This document shows, piece after piece, positions 10,901-21,067 of a stretch of DNA of 26,805 nucleotides. The position numbers and the translations under genes are program-made. Numbering within the stretch: position 1 is the first letter of the stretch; each line of letters begins with the position of its first letter. The notes beneath the pieces were generated by a model. It searched no databases, was not told the DNA's origin, and was given only the letters and a program-made list of their open reading frames with translations. Source of the stretch: Saccoglossus kowalevskii (taxonomy: Eukaryota > Hemichordata > Enteropneusta > Harrimaniidae); contig NW_003135031.1 of assembly GCF_000003605.2 (NCBI RefSeq), positions 1 to 26,805 of the forward strand, written 5' to 3'.

Positions 10901-13900
10901 ATTTGCATATTTATTTCCTGCGTCTGATTGTGGTGAAATGGCTACAAAAAGTGGATAGTATACAGATTTCAAGTTTATCAAAAATGTGTTTTCCGTTTAT
11001 GTATCTACGTTTTACCTCACATGGCGAAATAAAACATAAAATATTACAAGTTTTGTAAAAATGTTGCTTAGTAGTTTAGTAGTTAGTAGTAAAAGTAGAA
11101 TTCCCAGATTCAGTTTTAGTCGAATTTCATTGAAAAATAATGAATACCAATAGTTTGAATGGACGCATTTAAATTCTTTTTATTGTTGCCTTATAATGGT
11201 GTTAATCGATGACACTAAATATACACTCATTTTTTCTAAAGACATCGTATTTAGAATTTCTAAAAACTAGTAAGACTTGTTCTGCGTTATTCAATTAAAA
11301 AATAATTACGAGTGCTACTGAACTACTTACTGAATGGTAAATAAAACATTAAAGCCAAGATTAGGAATTTTCCCACATCTCCAAGTACAATATAAACCAC
11401 AAGAATAAAAGGACCTGCAATTGGAAGCAGAGTGTTGAATTTCAAAGGTTAAAGCACATATTGTTTCAAAATAAAAGTATCCAGTATAAGTGCTTACTAT
11501 AAGGATGTTATAAGGTACCCACAAAATGACACATTCACATATTATTCTGCTCCGATTAATCATTGATTCTGGAAGAGTTGAAAGAGCTAATCCCAAAACA
11601 ATCGATACGTCATTTCTGCAATCACGAAAAAAAGTACTGAAGATGATAACTATTCCATCATTAGAGGTAAGATGACACGTACACACCGTGTCATGTAACT
11701 GCGTATATATACCCAAACTTACCAAAGTGATAGTATTTGAATGAATGTGAAAATAGTTTCGAATATATAGTTTGAAACTTACCCAAATGCGTGAATGCTC
11801 TGATTGATTTGTACAATCGAAACCAGACAAAAATAATTGTGAATGCAAACCATCCTAAATGTATCTTCCCTGCCAAGCTTTCATTCTCCCAGTGGTCTGC
11901 ATCATCTTCGTATTGAGTTGTATCATTTGATCGTGGATGACATAGTTCATTCGATGCAATACCGATATCTATCAAATGAGTTAAAACCACCACCGTCAGG
12001 AGAAAATACACAAACCAGTCGTAGTAATTCCTGGAAAAAAGATGAATAATAATAATGATTAAGTTTGACTTTGGTGATTCTGTTTCGAATTATTTGGCAT
12101 GAACAAAAAATGAACTTCGCCATTGCCAATATTAATCACGTTATTCTTTAATAGGTAGGAAGCTGAATAGTCGACACGCGCAACAATGAATAATAATTTC
12201 TAATATTTTTGTATAAACTTATATACTGTTATTGATAAACAATACGTTTCAGAGGCATATCTTGCTACGCTATAGCACACTGTCTAAATAATAGCAAATA
12301 AATAACCTGGAGTTCATGCCAAACAGCAGGAAACAATTCTTTGATGAAAGTTATAATACATGCACATTAAGAACTTGAGATAAGGCAAATGCCCCTCGCC
12401 AATGTAAGCAGTTTAATGTCTATTTTCACCCCAAATTATTCCCAAATATGCTGTTAATTATTACTATGATCAAAAATGTAAATGTTTAAAAATGTGAATT
12501 GATGTGACAGGAAGGTGTTATCCATAACATTTTAATATATGGTCAACCTACCAATAATCATAAAAGTTCAACCTACTAATAGCCATAAAAGTTCAACCTA
12601 CCAATAGCCATAAAAGTTTGATGGTCGCCCTTCCCAGGAATTGCGTTTGCACTCTACTTTTTCCTCATACTTTTCAGCACTCTTCCTTATACACTTTAGC
12701 AATTCGGTCAAATTCTGTAATTGAATCAAAACACAAATTATAACAAAAAGAATAACAAAATAACATACATGGCAATTTTGAAACATTGGAGAGCTGCCAA
12801 TTGTTTTTTTTTGTTTCTGAGCGAGATGTATGTAATACAATGATATACTGGATAATTGGCCTAATCAGGATACAGTTAATCGCCATAATGACAAGGAACC
12901 ACTTCCACTGCCAATAGTTATTTAGATCCATCATAAAATCACCTTTCTTTTTTTCCTTGATTCCTTATATTCCCGGTATTCTTGAACAATGAACCAAATT
13001 GTGCACAAAATAGCCATGACCTAAAATAGAATTACAATAAAAGATGTAAAAGATGAATTCATTTTTATAAAATCGGATAAACAAAGCCAATAGAAACGAT
13101 ATTGTTGTATTTTTTCATCCAGCAATACAGTCGATATATTATACAGTCAAAGTGCATTTACGGCTATGTTCCATTTGACATTGTTATTAATATAGCTAGT
13201 TTCCTACCCATAGAAGCACACGCAACAAGTCGAGCGGAAACTCATAACATCCACGGGCATGAGGCTTCACCACAGCTAGCATCGACCACAGCACAACAAA
13301 TAATAAGTTCCATAGTAAATCTTTTTTTGCAGCCCATCTTAAAAAAATAATACAATAAATATTCTAATAATTCTTCTGTTCTAAACGGAAAATGATCTAT
13401 TCATTTAACCCCCCCCCCCCCAAAAAGACATGTAAAAACTACCATGGCAGAACAACATAATTTTCATCGTCAAATGTTTGCAGGTGACTACTCTGTGTGT
13501 ATACTGTGATTATATGTCTTCACCGAAAATCGGTTCAGACCTCCCAGTTCAATTGCTCAACAGTAAACAATAAATCGATAAATTGATTGACAACAAAATG
13601 CAAAATCAGAAACTGTTTCTTGTGTAATAAAGCAGCGGTTTCATTGGTGATTTTATCCGAGAAACCTACTGAAATTTGTACCAAATATACATCCAATACA
13701 CGAAGAACATCTTTAATTATTGTAGAATTCCATAATGTATAGCAAACAAACTCTATGGTCTAAAAATTATCTAAAATTTATCTACAAAACATTATTTTAT
13801 TTATCACACAAATATATGCTTTTCTGCACATTAGTAATTATTTAATTTCCTTATTTTACTGGTGAAATACAATTTCAATTTAAATTTTAATATATATATG

Positions 13901-16202
13901 TTGAAAATTTGAATTCAAATTATAGTATTACCTTGCAAACTTTTGCCACTTGATTTCAATAGATTTTCGAAAAACGGGATGATCAATGACTTCTAAAAGG
14001 GTATTATCAACAACAGCTTGCAACTGCAAAAATAATACACTGCATAAACATAATAATAGCATAAACCACTGATTTAAATATTCTATGAATATAGCTACAA
14101 ATCTAGATTTGACAACACATGTAGTTGCCAATTGCCTCTAATGTGTCATACGTAATTCACATTAAATTTAATGAGTGGAAACTAATATGTAAACGAAATC
14201 TTACCGGGCTTCTTGTATATGGCGTCTCAGCTGAAAATAAATGTTATTCTACATAAACACATTGATAACAATACATTTCATAGTAAAATGCTTTACTTTA
14301 AAATGATATATATAGTCATGAGTGCCTGACAATTACAGTTTCTGCTTGGATAATACATTCATTTTTTTGTTTGTTAATTGGTATATCCATAGCAACCACT
14401 GACATACTAATCAACCCGTACCCATCAACGTGGGTACAATAGCATATTCGCCCTAGTCGATCATTGCTGCTTGCAGCTATATTCATCTCCTTGACAAGTT
14501 TAGCTTGATGGTGTGTTTAGTATTTAATATATAAACAATTTAACAATGCAAATGCTAATCATGCTGTATAGAAAATGTATTTGACAGAAATCGAATGTGT
14601 TTCTCTACATAATCACCTACCATTGGTTTCTCCTTTTTCCAATATTTTCAAATCATATGTCTGCTTTCCTTCAAGAGAATCTTTTTCATGCAGTCGATCT
14701 AATGCTAGACTTGCCTGCATACAAAGTATGGAAATTCTTAGAAATACATAGTACGCGACTAGGTAATGTCCTATCAGTTGGGATATGAAACTAAGGATTC
14801 ACGTGACAAACAAATGCGAACACATAACGTATACACAATGTAGTTCAATCTGCAAACAATATCGATCACTTATAATGTGATTGATATATTGTTTGTTAAA
14901 ATACGAACAGAAAAGGCTAATTTCTTTCACCGTAAGGCCAAATGTTACAGTGTGCCGAATTGTTGTGGTATTGTACTGTTTTTTTCTTTCTATCATATTA
15001 GGAACTTCCAATTATGGAGCAATTACGCGTGTGAGCGTTCTTTATTAGTACAACCAAATATGGCAGCGCCCAGGCTTGACTGAACTACACACACAGAAGT
15101 TCGCTAAATCTGTTCTAAACCTTTTAGATGTCGGCATTTCCATGAAGTATCATGGAAGGAAGGTTATCACGAGGATACCGCAAAGTGTGCACTCAGACAT
15201 CACGCCGTCGCATTGCCCTCCGCTGCGCGTCGGTCGATACCATCGCTGTACTGTCTTCGTGCATACTTTTCGATATCCTCTTAATAACCTCATAATATTA
15301 ATATTAATATTATAATCCTTACCACATTTGTCATTTTTGCGTCCAACATAAAAATAAAACAAGACTCGCCGTGTTTGTCTGTAACTGTTACTTGTGCACC
15401 TTCACGTAGAAGCAGCATACAAGCCTTATTCTGTTCTAAAAAATATAGTACGACTTATGTGGTATATTAGAACAGTATCCGTTGTTTTTGAAACTATTTG
15501 ATAAATAAGTAAATAAGTTGAATCACAGTTACGAGATATACTGGATTCTAAACGTCTACATACTGTTAAGAGCTGCAAGCATCAACGGCGTTCTACCATC
15601 TGCATCTTTTCCATCGATATTTTCGGTTGCCAACGATCTTTTTATTTCGTCGCAGTCACCATTAAATGCTGCATAATGAAGTTGCGTCGTTTCTGATTCT
15701 GGACCTCTACGTGTTACTATGTATCAACGGAGGGAGTGGAGAATTACTACAGTTTCAACTGTTACATGGGCTATATTAAGATCAACTTGTTATAGATGGT
15801 GGAAATTTAAATTGGAACAAAATGAGTGAAGGATCCTAAACTTTCGAATTATACTTTATGTTAATAGCACAATATAATTTTTGAATGACTGCTACACAGT
15901 GATTTGATTCAATTGCCAAATTTTCTAATTATCACAATAAATAATAAATTGGGATATACACGTTGTGCGTAGGCGATCTCGTACTAGAAAATGTCCCGGT
16001 TATGCCTCCGTGTTTTAGCGTGGTACCATTTGTAATACTGTTCAAATGCAGATGTTCAACATTCTATAACATATATTAGGATAGCATAGTACTCACCCAG
16101 ATCAGCAGCATCGATTTCTTCATCTGGTAATTGAGTTTCATTTTCTGTAGTTGGCTTATTTCCAGACCGTTTACATGTGCCGGTGGGCAGACGATTTCCC
16201 AT
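7901..16202 (-). CDS. Gene B: TRPA-like cation channel with a short ankyrin domain, 15 exons
   Basis: This is an apparently complete plasma-membrane cation channel of the TRP superfamily. Splicing 15 exons with GT-AG sites and matching phases gives an open frame of 1713 nt, about 570 residues. Order: N-terminus 1-35; ankyrin-like segment about 36-125; pre-S1 linker 126-190 with EVIDHPVFRKSIEIKW, which resembles the TRPA1 linker; S1 197-214; S2 228-248; basic cytosolic S2-S3 loop; S3 303-320; S3-S4 loop with N-glycosylation sites NDT 333 and NES 347; S4 356-372; S4-S5 linker LGPFILVVYIVLGDVGKFL; S5; pore helix and filter TLFRMALVDDYNYE 431-444; S6 454-483; tail 484-570. Canonical TRPA1 has over 14 ankyrin repeats and about 1,100 residues, so this is a very short form. 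The subfamily assignment is an inference and only the last exon is uncertain. Confidence 0.8.
8901..9081 (-). CDS. Gene B exon 14: cytoplasmic tail
   Basis: After GTTTTCCAG the frame gives MYDNGKSNAMIQRSKIILVF and an acidic, lysine-rich stretch ending ITYKEE, then gtagtt in phase 0. It is the counterpart of gene A's 1295-1490 exon, five residues shorter. Confidence 0.82.
9526..9889 (+). mobile_element. Candidate solo LTR inside gene B's S6-tail intron
   Basis: A 364-bp block is bracketed by the 5-bp direct repeat TGGTA (9521-9525 and 9890-9894). It begins TGTGTAGTC and ends GTTCAC. Inside are an inverted CCAAT box (GATTGGCT near 9590), a TATA-like AATAAATAGAG near 9675, and a GAGA-rich, more GC-rich leader from about 9680. 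This promoter-like layout is typical of LTRs. The end is not the usual TG...CA, so the call is tentative. The rest of the intron shows nothing recognisable. Confidence 0.4.
10305..10420 (-). CDS. Gene B exon 13: S6
   Basis: After TTTAATCACAG the frame gives GLRDANRVMADIMVGLYLLI then AAVIYLSIFIAMLSYIFS, the S6 helix. Its length (116 nt) and phase equal gene A's S6 exon. It leaves in phase 2 at gtaaga. Confidence 0.85.
10726..10832 (-). CDS. Gene B exon 12: pore helix and selectivity filter
   Basis: The frame gives TCAFWMIFGGIPFYESVIAT then MFTLFRMALVDDYNYE. The T-L-F-x-M-x-L pore helix followed by an acidic filter is the TRP pore layout. The acceptor CTTTCCGAG is somewhat weak and the donor is gtacga. 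The phase matches the neighbouring exons. Confidence 0.75.
11331..11414 (-). CDS. Gene B exon 11: S4-S5 linker and S5
   Basis: The acceptor is CTTCCAATTGCAG. Completing a split glycine, the frame reads GPFILVVYIVLGDVGKFLIL then ALMFYLPF. This matches the general TRP pattern LGPFxxMxxKMxxDxxxFL for the S4-S5 linker and S5. It leaves in phase 1 at gtaagt. Confidence 0.82.
11783..12030 (-). CDS. Gene B exon 10: S3, outer loop and S4
   Basis: After CTTTTTTCCAG the frame gives NYYDWFVYFLLTVVVLTHLI (S3), an acidic outer loop with glycosylation sequons NDT and NES, then GWFAFTIIFVWFRLYKSIRA (S4), ending THL in phase 1 at gtaagt. At 248 nt it is the largest exon. Confidence 0.85.
12541..12615 (-). 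repeat. 25-bp tandem repeat, three copies, carrying the exon 9 donor site
   Basis: Copies lie at 12541-12565, 12566-12590 and 12591-12615. On the minus strand each contains TTTTATGnnTATTnGTAGGTTGA. The copies differ by one to four substitutions. The outermost copy overlaps the end of exon 9 and its splice donor; the other two lie in the intron. Confidence 0.92.
12602..12714 (-). CDS. Gene B exon 9: cytosolic S2-S3 linker
   Basis: The acceptor is TTCAATTACAG. The frame gives NLTELLKCIRKSAEKYEEKV then ECKRNSWEGRPSNFYGY, a charged helical linker leading to S3. It leaves in phase 2 at TATTG|gtaggt. The donor lies in the first of three tandem copies of a 25-bp sequence. Confidence 0.75.
12943..13020 (-). 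CDS. Gene B exon 8: S2
   Basis: After TCTATTTTAG the frame gives VMAILCTIWFIVQEYREYKE and a basic SRKKRK end, completing S2 and entering the cytosolic loop. The donor (AAAG|gtgatt) is weak, but joining it to exon 9 in phase 0 preserves the frame. Reading through meets a TGA within four codons. Confidence 0.72.
13208..13337 (-). CDS. Gene B exon 7: S1 and start of S2
   Basis: The exon begins by completing a split arginine, then WAAKKDLLWNLLFVVLWSML, a clear membrane helix (S1), a short outer loop (KPHARGCYEF), and LDLLRVLLW, the start of S2. The acceptor is TTTTTTTAAG and the donor is gtagga. It leaves in phase 0. Confidence 0.78.
13409..13421 (+). repeat. C homopolymer of 13 in a gene B intron
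   Basis: Thirteen consecutive C bases lie in the exon 6-7 intron. It may be length-variable or a sequencing weak point and affects no exon. Confidence 0.9.
13932..14023 (-). CDS. Gene B exon 6: pre-S1 linker
   Basis: After TTTTTGCAG the frame reads LQAVVDNTLLEVIDHPVFRK then SIEIKWQKFA. The HPV...KW pattern is characteristic of the segment just before S1 in TRPA-type channels (HPVCK..L..KW in TRPA1, from general family knowledge). It leaves in phase 2 at gtaata. Confidence 0.8.
14205..14230 (-). CDS. Gene B exon 5: 26-nt microexon
   Basis: A strong acceptor (TTATTTTCAG) and a donor (gtaaga) lie only 26 nt apart. With the split base the exon encodes AETPYTRSP and converts phase 1 to phase 0, exactly what exons 4 and 6 need. 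It is too short to show as an open reading frame. Confidence 0.6.
14621..14714 (-). CDS. Gene B exon 4: linker after the ankyrin repeats
   Basis: The frame gives ASLALDRLHEKDSLEGKQTY then DLKILEKGETN. The ALDxxHxKD...KQ pattern resembles the segment that follows the last ankyrin repeat in TRPA channels. The acceptor is TTTGTATGCAG and the donor is gtaggt; it enters in phase 0 and leaves in phase 1. Confidence 0.72.
15323..15435 (-). CDS. Gene B exon 3: second and partial third ankyrin repeat
   Basis: After TTTTTTAG the frame gives KQNKACMLLLREGAQVTVTD and KHGESCFIFMLDAKMTNV. The ACMLLLREGA and TDKHGESC segments fit an ankyrin helix 2 and the next loop. The donor is gtaagg, leaving phase 0. 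Confidence 0.75.
15564..15704 (-). CDS. Gene B exon 2: first ankyrin repeat
   Basis: This exon encodes TTQLHYAAFNGDCDEIKRSL and then DGKDADGRTPLMLAALN. These are the loop, helix 1 (TxLHxAA) and start-of-next-repeat (GRTPLMLAA) signatures of ankyrin repeats. The phase is 1 at both ends. The acceptor is GTAGAG and the donor is gtatgt. Confidence 0.8.
16097..16202 (-). CDS. Gene B exon 1: start codon and N-terminus
   Basis: The ATG lies in AACAACATGG, a good initiation context. It opens MGNRLPTGTCKRSGNKP and an acidic stretch ending DAADL, then splices at CTGG|gtgagt in phase 1. A preceding TTTATTTGCTAG just upstream could be an acceptor for a non-coding first exon. The following exon fits in phase, which supports this start. 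Confidence 0.65.
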
Positions 16203-18847
16203 GTTGTTTGCAATGAATCTAGCAAATAAACATTTTATTTGTGCATATATTGTACTTGATTGTATTAGTATTCATCAATCTCATTAAAAATAAAATAAAC
16301 CATTTGATAAGTCGCGCCCTTGTGACGTAACTGGAAAATATAGTTGATAAGAACTCCCAATGAATATATGTATAATTTATATGTATGAACCTTAATATAT
16401 GCTTCTTGACTAGTTAATATGGATGCAGTGGTACTCGATACTCGTTAAACTTAGTATGACCTAAACTATGTGTATGGTCTGTACAATTACTTACTTCTGG
16501 ATGGCTACTGTCTATATTGTCATTGTTGATGGGTGAACCCATAAACCTCGTCACATAATCAATGTTGACCTCCAAAAAATGTTTTAATAATGTATAATAT
16601 AAGGCTGAATTTGTGGCCGAGAAGATCGTACAGCGAAGATATTGTTCAAGACGCGACGTTAAATATCAAAACATAAGGGGGAATTCCAATTGCAATGCAA
16701 AATTGAACTTTACGTTCACAGAACAGATGAATAGTTCTATAAATACCAAAGAACCTTGCTGAATAGGAATGTCGACTGCTATTACGAGAGGTTGCCATGC
16801 GTGCCTCAAAACGCAGGTTGGTGAAAAGAAGTTAGAAAAAAATCGTGTGACCTTGTTACACATTGACCTCCATGATCTGTTATATTGATATGGAAGATAG
16901 GTATATTAGTAATGATAAGGGAACACAGTACTAAACCGGATTGACTGACTCTGTTATTGTGAGTTGAGTAAACACACTTATGTTAATGTCTGACATTTAC
17001 AGCAACAAGGTTGACTAGGTGCAAACTATTTGCTAACATTTTTCATTTTACAAGTTCTAAAATTAATTATATAACATCACAGTTCATTGCTTGCGCTTTC
17101 GACGCAACGTTGATAGAGTTGTAGCTTGAAGTGTTAAACAGGCAGATCTGTTTCTGGGTGAAACACACACATACTTTTGATTTACTACCGGGACGATGCG
17201 AGGTTAAAACACATGAACATTTCTAGATCGTTTATACTCGGAATGTTACAATACGTAGCAATGACCAAACCACAGCAAATGTACTCACTGATGTTTTTAA
17301 CACAATGATTCTAAATCGTAAGTCATAAATTGTCCTCATACTAATAATATTATGTGCAGTCAATTCTACCCACCCGACAAACTGTCTGTAAATCAGTTGG
17401 CGACTATTCTGGTTCTATACGAGTATAACTTCGTGAGGTGCATAATGTTCAGTGGAAATTTAACTAGTTGTACTATGATGTGGCAGCTGTACTATGGCAC
17501 AGACAAGTGTGTTTAGATAGACATGTTATTCTGTTGTCATAGTGATCGCTATCATACTTCCTGATTGGTTTCAAGAGCATACTAAGGTACGAGTTATTAT
17601 ATATGCGTGTGATGTAAACAAGTGATAATTCATATTATGCATCTGAGGTTCCACCAACCTACCACAGCAGACCAGATCAAACAACTGAAACGCAACATTT
17701 TTCTGCTCTTCAAGATCGATATCGCCTGTAATTATTGAGCATATAATAAAATAATGGAATGAGTTATGTTCTATGTGAATACTTTTAACCAGAGAGGGGG
17801 GGTAATCATCAAACTACACGACTACGTGGGTCAGGTACACCTTGTACGAAACAAAGGCCAATAAATTGTATTTCGCACGATATACCATGATTTGTTGACG
17901 GTCGCATACCGACGTAAAGTGCGTGGCTATTTTTTTCATCAAAGTAATTGTATTACTTGTTGTGTATCACGGTTTCATTAAATTGTTCATTTAACCGGGA
18001 ATTTGTGGTTATATTTTGTTTTATGTAGGCCGAGTGTCTGAATGCAGTGCGCAGTCAGTCAAACAGTCACGCGTAGCTCGTAAAATGTGACTTTTGGAAG
18101 GGATTATGGAATATAAACACATACGAACCATAGTTTATTGACCTAATATAATAGGACGTGTATTGTGAATGCGCCGTCCTATCTCAAGCTTCAAAGATAG
18201 ACAGTGTACATGCATATTCATTTATTCATCCAAACTTCAGTTTGTTGCCATAGCAATACTTATATCACTTCCCGTATTATCGAAAATCGTATGATATTTG
18301 CACTCGATTACACAGTTGAATGCAGTCGATTAGTGCAAGAAAGAACAGTGACATCACAGTAGAATAGGACTGTAGAAAAGCACATATGAGGTATGATTTT
18401 ATATTATTTTATATTCTGATCAGGTGCTATGTTAGCACGATTCCTAGTTAGAAAGTTAAGCGTCCTGTAGAAATCGTATGCTCTTGTCTATCCGTTTATT
18501 GTACAATACTATGAAAATCATCGTCGCAAATAGCCGAATAATAGTAGGGCCAGACTGTTTCTCGAGTTTTTATGAGGCAGAAAAAAATAAAATTAATTCT
18601 TTTTTCCTTTAGATTTGTATGATTCTCAAAGAATTGTAAGTGGGATCATTGATTGGAGAGAAGAAATGAAATAAAATGTTATTCTATGTATAACCTTGTT
18701 TCTCATCTGCGCGAGACTTCGGTACTTTGATCATGATACTCCAACGAAAATGCAACTTGGGTTTGTTATGCGTATCTAACTCGACTTATTCCAATGACAA
18801 GCATTTGATTCTTACTCTGAATAAAACGAATCTGTATACAAATTTAC
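16203..18847. other. Upstream flank of gene B, no gene seen
   Basis: This should contain gene B's 5' UTR and promoter on the minus strand, but no clear TATA box or CpG-rich region stands out. The short open frame at 16666-16863 (-) looks like chance. No element or repeat with a partner in the window was recognised. Confidence 0.4.
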
Positions 18848-18900
18848 TCAAAGAGAAACAGGATCTTCCAACAAGGTTATCATTTAATGTCATTTAAAGG
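18848..18900 (+). repeat. Dispersed block U, copy 1 (short)
   Basis: Shares AAGAGAAACAGGAT, a variable dinucleotide and AAGGTTATCATTTAA with the copies at 21068 and 24700, then diverges. Confidence 0.65.
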
Positions 18901-19561
18901 TAAACAATTCATATCTAATTGATAACGAAGAATTCCAATACGTTACGTGCGGATTTAACCTAATGATATGATGGGTGTTCATGAGATGTAATTTGCCAAT
19001 CGAAGTGAAATGGTGTGTCGTGCTTCAAGCACATTTTAAGTAGCAAATGTCCTTTATCAAGTATGAATAACAAATGTGTCGCATTTCGTAGTCGTATGCA
19101 CTTAGGCATTCTAGAGTATCTGCCATACCTATTGTTAATGGTATAACCTGTCTTATATGCAGAACAAAGTACAGTGATATTGCATATGAGTCTAATCAAA
19201 GAAAAAATAACTATTGAGACCACTATACGTCCATCGGGGCACTTTAAGATTAGTATCACATGATGACGTATTTACGAGAGATTGTGATGTTTTGTTTAGC
19301 AAGACTCCGTACGCATACAGGCACTGTTCATAGGCAAACGGTGGTAGCACTCCTCATGCAAATGTGTTTATCATGACTGATCATAACATTCAGTGAATTG
19401 TTAAGTAATGTATTTGAAAAAGATTTAAATTGGCCTCAAATTACAAAAATGTGCTCAATTCCGTTTTGGACACAAATCTACGCTCATTGATATTATTTTT
19501 CATTCTTCAATCTTCTGTGTAATCATACCCAGAACGTCTACGATAATTCGGTTGGATGGGT

Positions 19562-19563
<2 letters not shown>

Positions 19564-19644
<81 letters not shown>
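19564..19644 (+). repeat. (AT)n microsatellite, about 40 units
   Basis: About 80 bp of uninterrupted AT dinucleotides. It lies immediately before duplicated block D1. The corresponding point before copy D2 has no AT tract. Confidence 0.97.
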
Positions 19645-19646
<2 letters not shown>

Positions 19647-19655
19647 TATATAGAA

Positions 19656-19907
19656 GTGTCGGTTAGGGACGCTGGCAGAGAAGCAATTACTTCGCGTGAT
19701 ACCATGAACTCGTACGAATGATTACATGAACGCATGTCACTCAAATTGGCATGTATCATTTTGCTGAAGGTAGCGCCGAGTGGCATTTTGATTTCTTGCT
19801 GCATGGATTCAATTAATTTGTTTGTTTTTTGTGTTTTTTTTTTTCATAAATACCATTATATTAGTGTCCATTTTGTCATTGGATCTACCAAATTACAGAT
19901 GTTTCTG
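19656..19907 (+). repeat. Duplicated block D, copy 1
   Basis: Similar to 25257-25500 in the same orientation. Shared landmarks in the same order are GTCGGTTAGGGACGCTGGCAG / GTCGGGTAGGGAAGCTGACAG-like starts, ATGAACT.GTAC.AATGA, and ATTAGTGTCCATTTT.TCATT followed by ACAGATGTTT. The copies are separated by small indels. Confidence 0.75.
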
Positions 19908-20650
19908 GCTTTACATTTTTTTCAGGCAATAGTCCAAACTTTCTCGGTCACTGTTTTTGACTTTTTATTCAATTGCCCGCCTACCCATGCAGCATTACCG
20001 ACTTTACAAACAATGTCTTCCATTCACCGTGATTTTTCCACTGTACCTAAACAATTTCTCATTAATCTTTTTCATTTTCGATGATCTTCAAGACGGGTGG
20101 TCCGGGGTACATAGTGAATCATGCCGTGGACTTCTTGTTTCTAATACTGAACTGACTTTAATCTTAATTTTCTGTTGTTGTTTAGACTTGGTTGTAATGA
20201 ATAAAAAGTTGAATATTCACGTCGGGTATTATCTTCAGAGAAAATGGTCGGCAAATGTAATGGAAACAATGACATTGAGGGGAGTTCACAAGAACGCTCC
20301 ACAGTCTAAGGTTCGACTTTGCAGTTGGTTATTTTTAGGTCATTTAGTAGAGACTTTAAGGAAAGTCGGCTTCTGCTATTAATTTTGTTCTCGACTCAAA
20401 GTAGGTGTTTTAAACGGTTACTTTTCAAGTCCGCCAGCTCCTGATTTTATTCTGTCTAAAAATTGCCATGACTTTTTTTTAGGTCATGAGGTCTGTCATG
20501 GCATTTTGTCACCATCTGAACTTTTTGTCCGTATTGTTTTCCCATCCGCCTTCTGACCTTTTCTAAAAGTTTGCTCCGCACTTTGTATATGTCCTCCGTA
20601 TTTTTTTACACCTACAACACACGTTATTGAGACTGTTTCATTGTAATTTC
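19908..20650 (+). other. Region between D1 and R1, possible exon remnant
   Basis: No gene identified. After a TTCTGTTGTTGTTTAG stretch an open frame at about 20187-20382 (+) reads MNKKLNIHVGYYLQRKWSAN and onward to a stop. I do not recognise it and it has no clear partner exons, so chance is likely. Confidence 0.25.
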
Positions 20651-21030
20651 ACTGATTTGAGATAAACAACCATTATTACCATCTTCAAATGGAAACGATT
20701 CTTCATAAAGCGGGACTTGAAGCAACGGAATTCCACACAATCTGAGTTCATTCGGTCACCAAACCAGCTCATCACATTGTTTTTAAAACTGCACTTCAGT
20801 CATATCAGTAATAAACATACTAATGCATCACTGTTATTACTCATGACTGAACACATGAATCAAATTGCCAATATGTTTAATTAGGCTGAGATAACACTGA
20901 GCGAATTTTGAACTTATATTTGGTCTAATGGATGTCATAGTAACGACATGATTCTCTACTTTTAGACGTACAAAATGGAATTTACTTGATGGTGTTATAT
21001 TTTACTGACGTGCAGGTCACGTGATCGTCT
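20651..21030 (+). repeat. Duplicated block R, copy 1
   Basis: Similar in order and orientation to 21535-21815. Shared segments include ATTACCATCTTCAAAT, CGxTCACCAAACCAGCT, CAGTAATAAA, a TAGTxACxACATGATT segment, and GACGTGCAG / CACGTGCAAG near the right end. Confidence 0.75.
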
Positions 21031-21067
21031 ATCTGGTACAAAGTGTAATGAATCTACAATGGAGTTC

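Noticed and set aside
11513-11615. Minus-strand frame NDVSIVLGLALSTLPESMIN after a CGTGATTGCAG acceptor, as an exon between S4 and S5
   Set aside because: It does not fit phase 1 from exon 10, whereas the exon at 11331-11414 does and gives the expected LGPF...GDVGKF linker directly.
14799-15083. Overlapping small frames on both strands in the exon 3-4 intron
   Set aside because: They share the same intronic DNA, have no motifs, and the exons on both sides join in phase without them.
19538-19804. Minus-strand frame rich in Tyr-Ile repeats
   Set aside because: It is a translation of the (AT)n microsatellite.
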